From Acetatifactor sp. (lineage in GTDB: Bacteria; Bacillota; Clostridia; Lachnospirales; Lachnospiraceae), in the NCBI GenBank assembly GCA_024693365.1, contig JAILLF010000030.1, positions 1 to 64,000 on the forward strand: DNA of 64,000 bases. Direction: 5' to 3'. Within the stretch, counting starts at the first letter, position 1, and each line of letters begins with the position of its first letter. Positions 43,555-51,818 of the stretch are shown piece after piece. Position numbers and translations under genes: made by a program. The notes under the pieces were generated by a model. The model saw nothing but the letters and a program-made list of their open reading frames with translations. It did not search any database and was not told where the DNA came from.

Positions 43555-43989
43555 ATGTCGAAGGAAGAGTTGAGGGAAGAACTGAAGGAAGAGTCGAAGG
43601 AAGAGCTTCTCAAGCAGGCGCTGGAGACGCTGAGGGCTTTTGTGGCGGATCTGGGCGTCAAGGCCGGGAAGAATCCGGAGTACGTAGAGGATCTCTGGAA
43701 TAGAATTCAGAAGTCTAACGGGGTGTTGCGTGAGCTTGCTTATTATCATGATTATGGCAACTTCTACGGGAAATACAAGGTGGCAGGTTATGGCCTGATG
43801 GACGTATTGGTTTGGCAGGTGGATCATTTCAAGGCGTACATGGACCGGCATGAGGAGATGAACCGTTATCGCACGGAAAGGCTATTTTTGGAGTCCTTGG
43901 ACATACTGCTAAAGATGGAGGAGGATCCGGCTCCCTACGTGGAGAAGATGAAGGGAGAGACGGGGACGGATTACGCCGACAAATTCTAA
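43555..43989 (+). CDS. unknown protein whose N-terminus overprints an EG-repeat tail
   Basis: 144 residues: a Lys/Glu coil at the start (MSKEELREELKEESKEELL) then a soluble helical domain with LRELAYYHDYGNFYGKYKVAGY and VWQVDHFKAYMDRHEEM. I recognise no family with confidence. The first ~20 codons are the same DNA that in another frame reads as EGRVEGRTEGR repeats. Frame is closed upstream by TAG at 43546, so ATG 43555 is the first start. Confidence 0.6.
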   Translation: MSKEELREELKEESKEELLKQALETLRAFVADLGVKAGKNPEYVEDLWNRIQKSNGVLRELAYYHDYGNFYGKYKVAGYGLMDVLVWQVDHFKAYMDRHEEMNRYRTERLFLESLDILLKMEEDPAPYVEKMKGETGTDYADKF

Positions 43990-44128
43990 AGAGAATGAAA
44001 ATCTTAAGAAAATCGAAATTTTTACTGTACTTTTGGGGAAAGTATGATAATATAAAAATACATATGTGTCATTTTTGTGCGCAAAATTCCGAAAAAATGA
44101 CATTCCTGGCTTAAACAGGGGGGCGAAA

Positions 44129-44635
44129 ATGGGACAAAACGTGACGAGTCGAGAGACGATCTTACAAGAATATCATGACTGCGTCGAGCCGTTGATGACC
44201 TATTTGCCGTGGATGGAGCAGCATTCGGCAGAGGCACTTTCGGTTTTGTACAAGGAGCAGGGAATATCAGAACATTCCCTAAGTTTTCCCGTATACGAAG
44301 GTACCCTCATGCAATTCATCAGGGAAGCCGGGAAGAGCAGTCTCATGGATCGTAACTATCGATACGTGTATTCCAGAAATCGCCTGGGCAGTCACGAGGA
44401 TGAAAGGTTGCTGATCGAGGAAGCAACTTGGAGAAACTGGGATCATTTGAAGGGGATTTTGTCCTGGTACGTCCTGGGGGGAAGAACCAAGGCAGTTCTT
44501 TGGACGGAGGGTGCGAGGGCTAACATTTACAGCCTTGTACTCAGAAAAATGCAGGCAATTGCATTGGCGCTTATGGAGTCACAGACGCTGCCGGAGAAAA
44601 CGCCGGTATCGTATGAGAATGACAAAAGGGATTAG
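44129..44635 (+). CDS. unknown soluble protein upstream of a TetR regulator
   Basis: 168 residues from ATG 44129, after AGGGGGG. Contains PLMTYLPWMEQHSAEALSVLY, FPVYEGTLMQFIREAG and LSWYVLGGRTKAVLWTEG; mostly helical, no signal peptide. There may be distant similarity to DUF6508-type proteins, but I cannot confirm this. Gap of 22 bases to the TetR gene suggests co-transcription. Confidence 0.6.
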   Translation: MGQNVTSRETILQEYHDCVEPLMTYLPWMEQHSAEALSVLYKEQGISEHSLSFPVYEGTLMQFIREAGKSSLMDRNYRYVYSRNRLGSHEDERLLIEEATWRNWDHLKGILSWYVLGGRTKAVLWTEGARANIYSLVLRKMQAIALALMESQTLPEKTPVSYENDKRD

Positions 44636-44657
44636 AAGGAAAGGTTTGGGGGAAAAG

Positions 44658-45245
44658 ATGGGAGAGAAATCAATACAAAAGAGAAAGTACATCCTGGAAA
44701 CGGCACGTAAAGTCTTTGTGGAAAAAGGCTTTAAGAAGGTTACCATGAAGGACATCGTGGAAGCCTGTGACATCAGCCGCGGTGGTTTGTACCTATATTT
44801 TGAGAGCACGAGCCAGATCTTTCAAGAGGTTATGAAGCTTGAGACGCAGGAGGCAGATGACCTGTTTTCGGACAGCATCAAGGAAGATGCCACTGCGGCT
44901 GACATTTTGCTCTTGTTCCTGAGGGAGCAGAAGAAGGAGCTTCTTCGGAAAAATGATACGCTCACCCAAGCTATTTATGAATTTTATTTTGAGAATCAGC
45001 AGCTCCCGAAGAAGGAGAATCGCTTAAAGAAGCAGTTTGACTCCGCCGTGAAGATCATCGAAAGATTGATCGAGGCCGGCGTGGAAAGCGGCGAATTTTA
45101 TTGTGAGGATTGCCCGGGGTGCGCCAGAAACATTATGTTTGTGCTCGAAGGCTTAAAAATCTGTGCACAGACCATCGGCGTGACGCCGGAGATGGTGGAC
45201 AGGGAGATTCTGTACCTGTTCAAAAACTTAAGCGTGGAGGAGTAG
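44658..45245 (+). CDS. TetR/AcrR family transcriptional regulator
   Basis: 195 residues. The N-terminal helix-turn-helix (RKYILETARKVFVEKGFKKV; MKDIVEACDISRGGLYLYF) is classic TetR. The C-terminal ligand domain has two cysteines (CEDCPGCARN) that might sense redox or metal. ATG 44658 follows GGGGGAAAAG. The frame continues upstream into the previous gene without a good site. Target unknown; purL follows 84 bases later. Confidence 0.9.
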   Translation: MGEKSIQKRKYILETARKVFVEKGFKKVTMKDIVEACDISRGGLYLYFESTSQIFQEVMKLETQEADDLFSDSIKEDATAADILLLFLREQKKELLRKNDTLTQAIYEFYFENQQLPKKENRLKKQFDSAVKIIERLIEAGVESGEFYCEDCPGCARNIMFVLEGLKICAQTIGVTPEMVDREILYLFKNLSVEE

Positions 45246-45329
45246 AAATCCGAACGCGCCCGAAGCTAGTTTATAATAAAACCATAATAGATAAAATAAA
45301 AGTGGTAGCAAAGGAAAGGCAAAGTAACA

Positions 45330-48300
45330 ATGGGAAACGTAAGAAGGATCTATGTGGAAAAGAAGGCGCCTTATGCGGTCAAGGCGAAGGAGTTGCATGA
45401 CGAGTTAAAGAATTATCTCGGCATTGACGCAAAGGCAGTGAGGGAATTTATCCGTTATGACGTGGAGAATATTTCCGACGAGGTTTTTGAGAGGGCTTGT
45501 AAGACGGTATTCTCCGAGCCTCCCGTAGATGATCTGTATTTTGAGACGATCGACGTGCCTGCAGACGCAAAGGTATTTTCCGTGGAGTTTCTTCCCGGAC
45601 AGTTCGACCAGAGAGCAGATTCTGCAGTACAGTGCGTACAGTTCCTGAACGAAAATGAAAATCCCGTTATTCGCACGGCCGTGACTTACATGGTACAGGG
45701 CGACGTGACGGAAGAAGAATTCGCCAAGATTAAGGCATATTGCATTAACCCCGTGGACTCCAGGGAGACTGGCATGGAGAAGCCCGCAACCCTGATCACG
45801 AAGTTTGACGATCCTGCAGACGTATCCATCTTTGACGGATTTTCAGACATGCCGGAGAAGGAATTAAGGGACCTTTATGATTCTCTTGGTCTGGCAATGA
45901 CCTTTAAGGATTTCCTGCATATCCAGAATTACTTTAAGAATGATGAAAAGAGAGACCCGTCCATGACGGAGATCCGCGTTCTCGATACCTATTGGTCTGA
46001 CCATTGCCGTCACACCACGTTCTCTACGGAACTGACGGACGTGGAGTTTGGCGAGGGCTATTACAGAACGCCTCTTGAGACCACCTACCAGAGCTATCTC
46101 GACACCAAGGAAGAGATCTTTGCCGGCAGAAAGGACAAGTTCGTCTGCCTGATGGATCTGGCTCTCATGGCTATGAGAAAGCTGAAGAAGGACGGCAAGC
46201 TCGCTGACATGGAAGAGTCTGACGAGATTAATGCATGCTCCGTAGTGGTTCCCGTGGAAATGGATTATGGTGATCACAAGGAGACTGAGGAGTGGCTTGT
46301 GTTCTTCAAGAATGAGACGCATAACCACCCGACCGAAATCGAGCCTTTCGGCGGCGCGGCAACCTGTCTTGGAGGTGCCATCCGTGATCCCCTGTCTGGT
46401 CGCGGATACGTATATCAGGCAATGCGCGTGACCGGCGCGGCAGATCCCACCGTTCCCGTTTCTGAAACGTTAAAGGGAAAGCTCTCCCAGAAGAAGCTTG
46501 TTCGCGGCGCAGCAGCTGGTTATTCCTCCTATGGTAATCAGATCGGTCTTGCAACCGGTTTTGTAAAAGAAATCTATCATCCGAATTACGTGGCAAAGAG
46601 AATGGAGATTGGTGCCGTTATGGGTGCCGCTCCCAGAAAGAACGTAATCCGTGAGACCTCCGATCCCGGAGATATTATCATTCTGCTTGGCGGCCGTACC
46701 GGCCGTGACGGCTGCGGCGGTGCAACCGGTTCCTCCAAGGTTCACACGGAGGCTTCCATTGAGACCTGTGGCGCTGAGGTGCAGAAGGGTAATGCTCCTA
46801 CCGAGAGAAAGATTCAGAGACTTTTCCGCCGCGCGGAAGTAAGTAAACTGATCAAGAAGTGTAATGACTTTGGCGCAGGTGGCGTATCCGTTGCCATTGG
46901 TGAGCTTGCAGCAGGCCTTACCGTTGACCTTGACAAGGTTCCCAAGAAGTATGCCGGCCTTGACGGCACGGAGCTGGCAATCTCCGAGTCCCAGGAACGT
47001 ATGGCAGTTGTCGTAGATCCCAAGGACGTTGATCAGTTCCTGGCATATTCCGCAGAGGAAAATCTGGAGGCTGTTCCAGTTGCCGTTGTAACGGAGGATC
47101 CCAGACTTGTTCTGAACTGGCGCGGAAAGACCATCGTAAACTTAAAGAGAGCCTTCCTTGACACCAACGGAGCACATCAGGAGACGACCGTTAAGGTGGA
47201 CGTTCCTGCCGAGGAAGATAATTATTTCAACAAGATTTCCGTTCCTGCCGTGGAAGAGAAGTTAGAGGCAGGCGACGTAAAGGCAGCGTGGCTGACCTTG
47301 TTAAATGACTTAAACGTATGCTCCCAGAAGGGCCTTGTGGAGATGTTTGACGCCTCCATCGGCGCGGGCAGCGTGTTCATGCCTTACGGCGGTAAGCATC
47401 AGCTGACTGAGACTCAGGCAATGGTTGCAAAGCTTCCCGTCTTGACTGGCAAAACGGATACCGTGACCATGATGGCCTATGGCTTTGATCCGTTCCTGTC
47501 GAGCTGGAGCCCTTATCACGGCGCGGTTTATGCTGTGGTTGAGTCCATGGCAAAGATTGTTGCAAACGGCGGTGACTTCTCCAAGATCCGTTTCACCTTC
47601 CAGGAGTACTTCCGCAGAATGACGAGCGATCCTTCCCGCTGGAGCCAGCCTTTTGCTGCACTGCTTGGTGCTTATGACGCACAGATCGGTTTTGGCCTTC
47701 CTTCCATTGGCGGTAAGGATTCCATGTCCGGTACCTTTAATGACATTGACGTTCCGCCCACCCTGGTGTCCTTTGCGGTTGACGTTGCAAAGAGCGGCGA
47801 CGTCATCACTCCGGAGCTTAAGAAGGCAGGAAACAAGCTGGTATGCTTTGAGATTGAGAAGGATGATTACGACGTGCCGATGTATGAGGAAGTGGCAGAT
47901 CTTTACGGAAAGATCCATGATCTCATCCAGAAGAAGGCAATCGTATCCGCATATGCACTGGATGCAAAGGGTATTGCTGCAGCCGTTTCCAAGATGGCAT
48001 TTGGTAACGGCCTTGGCGTGGAGGTGAATGACAGTCTGCCCGCTGAGGAGTTGTTTGCAAATGAGCTGGGCAACATTATCGCTGAGATGCCGGAGGACAA
48101 GCTGGCACTCCTTGACGAGCTGGAGATTGATTATACTTTAGTTGGTACCGTGACTGACGCGGCAGAGTTTAAGTTTGGCGAAGTTGTGATCCCCATGGAT
48201 GAGGCGCTTGCTTCCTGGAAAAAGAAACTGGAGAAGGTATTCCCCACCAAGGCGGTGAAGGGAACCGAGCCCCTTGAGAGCAGGATTTACAGAACCGATG

Positions 48301-49127
48301 CCATTTACGTTTGCAAGCACAAGGTTGCTAAGCCAAACGTGTTTATCCCCGTATTCCCTGGCACCAACTGCGAGTATGATTCCACGAAGGCATTTGAGAG
48401 AGCAGGAGCGAAGGTGAAGACCTTAGTCTTCAAGAACCTCAGCGCATCTGACATTCGCGAGTCCGTGGACGCATTTGAAAAGGCAATTGAGCAGGCGCAG
48501 ATCATCATGTTCCCCGGCGGCTTCTCCGCAGGTGACGAACCTGACGGCAGTGCAAAGTTCTTCGCAACGGCCTTCCAGAACGAGAAGATGAAGGAAGCAG
48601 TTATGAAGCTTTTGAATGAGAGAGACGGTCTGGCACTTGGTATCTGTAACGGATTCCAGGCGCTGATCAAGCTGGGGCTTGTGCCTTACGGCGAGATCGT
48701 TGGCCAGAAGGAGGATTCACCGACCCTGACCTTCAACACGATTAACCGTCACATCTCCAAGATGGCATACACCAAGGTTGTTTCCAACAAGTCTCCTTGG
48801 CTACAGGGCGCAGAGCTTGGAAAGACCTACTGCAATCCCGCATCCCATGGCGAGGGACGTTTCGTAGCTCCGAAGGAGTGGCTTGACAAGCTCTTTGCAA
48901 ATGGACAGGTTGCCACCCAGTATGCAGACCCCGACGGAAATATTTCCATGGACGAGGAATACAACATTAACGGTTCCTACATGTCCATCGAGGGCATTAC
49001 CTCTCCTGACGGACGTTGCCTTGGTAAGATGGCTCACTCCGAGAGACGTGGTGACAGCGTGGCAATCAATATTTATGGTGAGCAGGACATGAAGATCTTT
49101 GAGTCCGGCGTTGCATACTTCAAGTAA
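45330..49127 (+). CDS. purL: phosphoribosylformylglycinamidine synthase, fused large form
   Basis: 1265 residues, combining synthetase and glutaminase in one chain. FKNETHNHPTEIEPFGGAA and LGGRTGRDGCGGATGSS mark the ATP-dependent synthetase halves. The C-terminal glutamine amidotransferase has FPGTNCEYD, GICNGFQALIKLGL (catalytic Cys) and the His-Glu pair in PASHGEGRF. Converts FGAR to FGAM. Placed apart from purEMND. Its 3' end is duplicated in downstream repeats. Confidence 0.96.
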   Translation: MGNVRRIYVEKKAPYAVKAKELHDELKNYLGIDAKAVREFIRYDVENISDEVFERACKTVFSEPPVDDLYFETIDVPADAKVFSVEFLPGQFDQRADSAVQCVQFLNENENPVIRTAVTYMVQGDVTEEEFAKIKAYCINPVDSRETGMEKPATLITKFDDPADVSIFDGFSDMPEKELRDLYDSLGLAMTFKDFLHIQNYFKNDEKRDPSMTEIRVLDTYWSDHCRHTTFSTELTDVEFGEGYYRTPLETTYQSYLDTKEEIFAGRKDKFVCLMDLALMAMRKLKKDGKLADMEESDEINACSVVVPVEMDYGDHKETEEWLVFFKNETHNHPTEIEPFGGAATCLGGAIRDPLSGRGYVYQAMRVTGAADPTVPVSETLKGKLSQKKLVRGAAAGYSSYGNQIGLATGFVKEIYHPNYVAKRMEIGAVMGAAPRKNVIRETSDPGDIIILLGGRTGRDGCGGATGSSKVHTEASIETCGAEVQKGNAPTERKIQRLFRRAEVSKLIKKCNDFGAGGVSVAIGELAAGLTVDLDKVPKKYAGLDGTELAISESQERMAVVVDPKDVDQFLAYSAEENLEAVPVAVVTEDPRLVLNWRGKTIVNLKRAFLDTNGAHQETTVKVDVPAEEDNYFNKISVPAVEEKLEAGDVKAAWLTLLNDLNVCSQKGLVEMFDASIGAGSVFMPYGGKHQLTETQAMVAKLPVLTGKTDTVTMMAYGFDPFLSSWSPYHGAVYAVVESMAKIVANGGDFSKIRFTFQEYFRRMTSDPSRWSQPFAALLGAYDAQIGFGLPSIGGKDSMSGTFNDIDVPPTLVSFAVDVAKSGDVITPELKKAGNKLVCFEIEKDDYDVPMYEEVADLYGKIHDLIQKKAIVSAYALDAKGIAAAVSKMAFGNGLGVEVNDSLPAEELFANELGNIIAEMPEDKLALLDELEIDYTLVGTVTDAAEFKFGEVVIPMDEALASWKKKLEKVFPTKAVKGTEPLESRIYRTDAIYVCKHKVAKPNVFIPVFPGTNCEYDSTKAFERAGAKVKTLVFKNLSASDIRESVDAFEKAIEQAQIIMFPGGFSAGDEPDGSAKFFATAFQNEKMKEAVMKLLNERDGLALGICNGFQALIKLGLVPYGEIVGQKEDSPTLTFNTINRHISKMAYTKVVSNKSPWLQGAELGKTYCNPASHGEGRFVAPKEWLDKLFANGQVATQYADPDGNISMDEEYNINGSYMSIEGITSPDGRCLGKMAHSERRGDSVAINIYGEQDMKIFESGVAYFK

Positions 49128-49250
49128 GACGTAACGCAGAACGTATCAGAGAGACGTAGCGCAGGGCGTTTCAAATAAGACGTAACGCAGAACGTATCAG
49201 AGAGACGCAGTGCAACATGCTTCAGTAAGACGTAACGCAATATGTATATT
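49117..49250 (+). repeat. tandem ~50-bp repeats derived from the purL 3' end
   Basis: Units beginning AAGACGTAACGCAGAACGTA recur at about 49126, 49177 and 49227 with ~25-bp half-units. The unit includes CTTCA-AGTAAGACG, which spans the purL stop codon. Confidence 0.75.
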
Positions 49251-49260
49251 ATGACGGCAA

Positions 49261-49292
49261 AGAGGCCACCCCAAGGGGGTGGCCTCTTTTTT
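49261..49292 (+). terminator. purL terminator
   Basis: A 12-bp stem, AGAGGCCACCCC with GGGGTGGCCTCT, a 3-base loop and six T. Confidence 0.93.
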
Positions 49293-49601
49293 GAGAGTAG
49301 GTCCTCTTTTTTCGAGAGTGGGTCCTTAGGCAAAGCAGGGGCAGAGGACTCTTGCTGATGCACAAACCAGAGTTTGTCGAGATTGTTTTATTTCGCAAAA
49401 CAGAATATGTGAAGTCGGTGGCGGATTGTTATTGTCCCGTTTTTGAATTTGGAGTTCAGACAGTGAAATTTCTGGGAAATTAGTTGCCGCAATTGATTTG
49501 GGGTTTACAGACAGTGTTTTACAACTGGCTGCCAATGGATATCACCACGCAGACGGTGAGTTTCTGCCATAATCTACTGCCTGGAATGATTTCTTATAAA
49601 C
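49293..49601. other. intergenic DNA without a recognisable gene
   Basis: Mostly unassigned. A short repeat of GAGAGT-GGTCCT-type sequence lies near 49293-49326, and GTTCAGACAGTG and TTTACAGACAGTG suggest an imperfect ~57-bp direct repeat near 49450-49530. Confidence 0.4.
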
Positions 49602-49945
49602 GGGACAGTATTTCCAAGATAATACCGACTGCTTGAGAGGAAAAATAGCAATTCAGGCAAGTGGAAAAGGCGGGAAATACTTGCCTGAGAGGGAAAAGAA
49701 GCTACCAGGCAAGTGGAAAAGACGGGAAATACTTGCCTGAGAGGGAAAAGAAGCTATCAGGCAAGTAGAAAAGGCGGGAAATACTTGCCTGAGAGGGAAA
49801 AGAAGCTACCAGGCAAGTAGAAAAGGCGGGAAATACTTGCCTGAGAGGGAAAAGAAGCTACCAGGCAAGTGGAAAAGGCGGGAAATACTTGCTTGAAAAG
49901 GAAAAAAGGAATCCAGGCAAGCATAAGCAACGGGAATTAGGAGAG
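49602..49945. repeat. 52-bp tandem hairpin array
   Basis: Exact 52-base spacing of CAGGCAAGT starts at 49654, 49706, 49758, 49810, 49862 and 49914. Each of the five full units contains CAGGCAAGT and ACTTGCCTG as inverted repeats around GAAAAGGCGGGAAAT-like sequence (the last slightly decayed); partial units lie at both ends. The period is not a multiple of three, so it is not a coding repeat. Confidence 0.95.
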
Positions 49946-49984
49946 GGGCATAATCACGATGTCACATATGAAAGAATTTAGCGG

Positions 49985-50115
49985 CTTCTGGCATCGAGAG
50001 CAAGAATGTTCCGGGGAATGCCTCGCCCAAAGCGATGGGGTGTTGGCAGGAGGTAAAGCGAGAGAGAATATTCCGTGGAATGCCTCGCCGGAGGCATGGG
50101 GATTGCAGGGGAGGC
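49985..50115. repeat. two ~58-bp direct repeats in the carA upstream region
   Basis: The block with GAATGTTCCGGGGAATGCCTC recurs as GAATATTCCGTGGAATGCCTC, each followed by an ATGGGG and GCAGG-rich part. An open frame (49959-50150) runs across it but shows no protein features. Confidence 0.65.
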
Positions 50116-50179
50116 AATGGGGAATGAAAATGATTGAAAATTTTGATTAAAGTTCGACACATTTTTTACGTATTTGTCA

Positions 50180-50209
50180 TTGAAATCAAAAAGAAAGTTG
50201 TGCTATAAT
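50180..50209 (+). promoter_or_regulatory. carAB promoter
   Basis: TTGAAA (50180-50185), an 18-base spacer and TATAAT (50204-50209). Predicted leader of about 170 bases. Confidence 0.8.
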
Positions 50210-50239
50210 ATCGCGGATATAAATATAGAGATTTAGTCA

Positions 50240-50376
50240 GTGAAGCAGAAGCGACGCGAGAAATTGCGGCGGAAGCAGCAGAAGCAACGTAAGAAATTGC
50301 GGCGGAAGCAGCAGTAGCGTTATGAGAATTTTCGGTGGAAGCTGGAAAAGTGTTGCAGAGAGTTGCGGCTTAAGTA
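50240..50376 (+). repeat. 33-bp tandem repeats in the carA leader, encoding a possible Arg/Lys-rich leader peptide
   Basis: Four degenerate 33-base units start at 50245, 50278, 50311 and 50344. A frame from GTG 50240 to TAG 50315 would give a 25-residue peptide with 7 Arg and 8 Lys. Its start lacks a clear ribosome site, so translation is uncertain. Confidence 0.6.
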
Positions 50377-50389
50377 GGAGGAAAACCAG

Positions 50390-51817
50390 ATGAAAGCGTT
50401 TTTGATCCTGGAAGACGGTACCGTATTTGCGGGGACGCATATCGGCGCCGAAAAAGAAGTCATCAGTGAGATCGTGTTCAATACGTCCATGGCCGGTTAC
50501 CTGGAAGTGCTGACGGATCCGTCATATGCGGGACAGGCCGTATGCATGACGTATCCCCACATTGGTAATTATGGCATTTGTGAAGAAGACAAAGAATCCT
50601 TAAAACCTTGGCCTGACGGCTTTATCGTTCGGGAGCTCTCCCGCAGACCCAGCAATTTCCGCTGTGACGTTTCCATCCAAGATTTTTTAAATGAAAATGA
50701 CGTTCCCGGCATCGCCGGAATTGACACGCGTGCCTTAACAAAAATCCTTCGCGAAAAAGGAACCATGAACGGCATGATCACCACGAAGGAGTATGCAAAT
50801 CTTGACGAGGTTCTTCCGAAAATCAAGGCTTACGTGACGGGCAAGGTGGTGGAGAAGGTTACCTGCAAGGAAAAATACGTGGTGAAAGCTTCGAAGAGCC
50901 TTGAGGAGAACGGACCGATCTCCGGCATGGCACGGTTTGACAAAGAAAAATATCTGGCCGGCGAGCGCGAAAAGAGACCTTCGCTGGTGAGCGAATTAAA
51001 TGGAACGGGACTGAAGGTTGCACTGATGGATTTCGGCGCGAAGGCGAACATTGCAAGATCCCTCGCGGCAAGGGGCTGCCAGGTAACCGTTTATCCGGCG
51101 CTGACCAGCGCTGAGGAGATCTTGAAGGATGCACCGGACGGCATTATGTTGTCGAATGGCCCCGGGGATCCCAAGGAATGCACCTCCGTCATTCAGGAAA
51201 TCAAAAAATTATATGACACGGATACGCCGATTTTTGCCATTTGTCTTGGTCATCAGCTCATGGCGCTGGCAACGGGAGCGGATACGTACAAGTTAAAATA
51301 TGGTCATCGCGGCGGTAATCATCCCGTGAAGGATTTTGCGACGGGAAGAGTTTATATTTCCTCCCAGAACCACGGCTATGTGGTGGATACGGAAAAACTG
51401 GACGCAAGCGTTGCGATTCCTGCGTTTTGCAACGTCAATGACGGAACGAACGAAGGACTGGCTTACGTCGGGAAGAACATATTCACGGTACAGTTCCACC
51501 CGGAAGCATGCCCCGGACCGCAGGATTCCGGATATCTGTTTGACAGATTTATCGAGATGATGAGAAGGAAGCAGGCGGGCGAAGCAGTGGATGCGTCGAA
51601 GCTCTATGGCACGGCAAACTGCGGAGGGAACGAAAGCGCAGCCGCAGGAGGAAACGAAAGCGCAGCCGACGGAGGAAACGAAAGCGCAGCCGGCGGAGGA
51701 AACAAAAGCGCAGCTGACAGAGGAAACATAAGCGCGGAGGCCGGCGGAGAAAACCGGAACGTGGCCGGCGGCGAAGAAAGCAATGCGACTGATACGATGA
51801 AAGGGGAGGTGCGGTAA
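50390..51817 (+). CDS. carA: carbamoyl-phosphate synthase small subunit with repeat-bearing C-terminal extension
   Basis: 475 residues. Glutaminase that feeds ammonia to CarB. ILEDGTVFAG start, catalytic Cys in AICLGHQLMALA, and QFHPEACPGPQD (His-Glu). The core ends near residue 408, about 50 residues longer than usual at the C-terminus is then added: an 8-residue repeat GGNESAAx, six to seven times (24-bp period), Gly/Asn/Ser/Ala rich. AGGAGG precedes ATG 50390. carB starts one base after the stop. Confidence 0.95.
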   Translation: MKAFLILEDGTVFAGTHIGAEKEVISEIVFNTSMAGYLEVLTDPSYAGQAVCMTYPHIGNYGICEEDKESLKPWPDGFIVRELSRRPSNFRCDVSIQDFLNENDVPGIAGIDTRALTKILREKGTMNGMITTKEYANLDEVLPKIKAYVTGKVVEKVTCKEKYVVKASKSLEENGPISGMARFDKEKYLAGEREKRPSLVSELNGTGLKVALMDFGAKANIARSLAARGCQVTVYPALTSAEEILKDAPDGIMLSNGPGDPKECTSVIQEIKKLYDTDTPIFAICLGHQLMALATGADTYKLKYGHRGGNHPVKDFATGRVYISSQNHGYVVDTEKLDASVAIPAFCNVNDGTNEGLAYVGKNIFTVQFHPEACPGPQDSGYLFDRFIEMMRRKQAGEAVDASKLYGTANCGGNESAAAGGNESAADGGNESAAGGGNKSAADRGNISAEAGGENRNVAGGEESNATDTMKGEVR

Positions 51818-51818
51818 G

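Noticed and set aside
49602-49945. Possible CRISPR array
   Set aside because: The whole 52-base unit is conserved, so there are no variable spacers, and no cas genes are nearby. It is a tandem hairpin repeat.
49959-50150. 63-residue frame in the purL-carA gap
   Set aside because: Runs over direct repeats, has no good ribosome-site spacing and no protein-like features.
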